DNA from: JBCCFX01 sp039029515
Lineage (GTDB): Bacteria > Planctomycetota > Phycisphaerae > Phycisphaerales > SM1A02
DNA: 5,379 bases
NCBI GenBank assembly: GCA_039029515.1
Contig: JBCCFX010000234.1
Location: forward strand, 1 to 5,379
Reading direction: 5' to 3'
This document shows positions 4,442 to 5,379 of the stretch, piece by piece. The notes under the pieces were generated by a model. It had not been told where the DNA came from and made no database searches. It was given only the letters and a program-made list of their open reading frames with translations. The position numbers and the translations under genes are program-made. Within the stretch, counting starts at the first letter, position 1. Each line of letters starts with the position of its first letter.

Positions 4442-5379
4442 GGGCGCGTGGAATCCACCTGCGCAATCGTCTCTGCAGGTTCGACGCCGTTCTGCGATGT
4501 CGGTGACGGCTCGATGAGCAGGACGGCCAGAAGCAGTGGCAGGTACGTGATGCTGGCAAGGAACAGGCTGCGGGCGCGCTGATGGTCACGCTGACGCATG
4601 AAACGCCACGCGAGCCATGTCATCCAGAGGCCAAGGCCAACGGAAACAGTGAGGAACCAGACGCCGGCGACATCGGTCATCGTTGCGATGATGCCGATGG
4701 GAATGAGGATCGCACTGGTCGCGAACGAGATGCCGCCGGTCCATCGGCCTGTGTCATCCACGCTGGGCAGCATGCGGAAGCCGCCGCGCGCGTAGTCATC
4801 GCGATACATCCAAGCGAGCGCGAAGAAGTGCGGCAGTTGCCAGATGAAGAGCAGCGCGCCGAGGATCCATGCGCCGACACCAAACTGGTCCGTCGCAGCA
4901 ACCCAGCCGATCATCGGTGGAATCGCGCCGCACACAGCGCCGATCAATGTGTTGATGGGGCTGATGACTTTCGCGGGGGTGTAGATGCCTGCGTACAGCA
5001 CGATGGTGATCGCCGCGAGCAGCATCGCCATGATGTTCGTGCCGGCCGCGAGAATGGTCAGCCCACCCGCGCCGAGCAGAATCGCGAGCACGCTCGCGTG
5101 ACGCATCGACATCATCCCCGAAGGCAACGGTCGATCTTGTGTGCGGTTCATGCTGCGATCGCGATCGCGTTCGATCATCTGATTGAGCACGCTTGCGCAC
5201 CCGGCGGCCAACGCGGTGCCGACGACGGCACACAAGAGCCGGACCCAGTCCGCAGACCAGCCGACTGCGGCGACATAGCCGACCGCAGTTGTGAACACGA
5301 CCAGCGCGCTGAGGCGCGCTTTGGTCACTTCCATGTAGCATTGCAGACGAGATGCACCGACCGCGCTGGTCGGCGTGGC
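4438..5379 (-). CDS. ctaB: Heme O synthase, protoheme IX farnesyltransferase (5' partial)
   Basis: Integral membrane UbiA-family prenyltransferase that transfers a farnesyl group from farnesyl diphosphate to protoheme IX, giving heme O, the precursor of heme A for aa3/caa3 oxidases. Numbering from ATG 5334, the first Asp-rich motif is NQMIERDRDRSMNRT (51-65) followed by DRPLPSG (67-73); the second region is WQLPHFFALAWMYRDDY (165-181) with GGFRMLP (184-190). YTPAKVISPINTLIGAVCGA (118-137) is also typical. About eight to nine membrane helices are visible. The frame stays open upstream of 5334 to the window edge and reads ATPTSAVGASRLQCY; the RL-x-x-Y-x-E-x-TK-x-R-x-S arrangement matches the family N-terminus, so ATG 5334 is probably internal and the true start lies outside. 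The C-terminal tail (about 275-298) is poorly conserved. It overlaps the DUF3179 gene by 4 nt. Confidence 0.95.
   Translation of the reverse strand, partial: ATPTSAVGASRLQCYMEVTKARLSALVVFTTAVGYVAAVGWSADWVRLLCAVVGTALAAGCASVLNQMIERDRDRSMNRTQDRPLPSGMMSMRHASVLAILLGAGGLTILAAGTNIMAMLLAAITIVLYAGIYTPAKVISPINTLIGAVCGAIPPMIGWVAATDQFGVGAWILGALLFIWQLPHFFALAWMYRDDYARGGFRMLPSVDDTGRWTGGISFATSAILIPIGIIATMTDVAGVWFLTVSVGLGLWMTWLAWRFMRQRDHQRARSLFLASITYLPLLLAVLLIEPSPTSQNGVEPAETIAQVDSTRP

Noticed and set aside
3986..4582. + strand open frame of 198 codons
   Set aside because: It is antisense to the well-supported DUF3179 and ctaB genes, with no recognisable motifs.
4438..5334. ATG 5334 as the true start of heme O synthase
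   Set aside because: The upstream in-frame residues RLQCY continue the family pattern before E-V-T-K, and the frame is open to the window edge. The gene is more likely cut by the window.

Overview
The window carries part of an aerobic respiratory-chain locus: the 3' half of a cytochrome c oxidase (heme-copper, caa3/CtaE-type) structural operon on the + strand, converging on a - strand operon that begins (in this window) with heme O synthase. The base composition is GC-rich. The combination of a CtaE-type subunit III with a histidine-rich loop, a second subunit III paralogue, a DUF3179 protein and a DUF4332 helix-hairpin-helix protein suggests a Planctomycetota-like bacterium, perhaps of the Phycisphaerae group. 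That placement is an inference from family content and not a demonstrated assignment.

+ strand, 1-2128: subunit III (5' end cut off by the window edge), subunit IV and a second subunit III-like protein follow each other in the order III-IV-III'. The first pair is separated by 8 nt, the second by 73 nt containing a perfect 8-bp hairpin. Subunits I and II are presumably upstream, outside the window. Subunit III has a roughly 90-residue His/Asp-rich insertion between TM3 and TM4, and subunit IV has His/Asp-rich tails at both ends. The second subunit III lacks the helix-I glutamate that the first retains.

Intergenic, 2129-2405: this holds no credible gene. It has a layered repeat structure: two heptanucleotide arrays, in part mutually inverted, flank an inverted pair of REP-like hairpins, each with a GTAG tetranucleotide at its outer side. 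Next comes a strong 12-bp intrinsic terminator with a GAAA loop and a T run on the - strand, which ends the - strand operon.

- strand, 5379-2406 (in reading order): heme O synthase (ctaB/cyoE, 5' end cut off by the window edge) overlaps a membrane-anchored DUF3179 protein by ATGA. Then come a 132-residue glycine-rich helical protein of unknown function and a DUF4332 protein. The last has no ATG, GTG or TTG start that would preserve the domain; the best start is an ATA codon 9 nt after a GAGGAG ribosome binding site.

Together the two strands supply oxidase subunits and the farnesylated heme needed to make the heme A cofactor. The DUF3179 protein is translationally coupled to heme O synthase, which makes it a candidate accessory factor for oxidase assembly, though nothing in the sequence proves that. 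No phage, CRISPR, tRNA or rRNA feature was seen.
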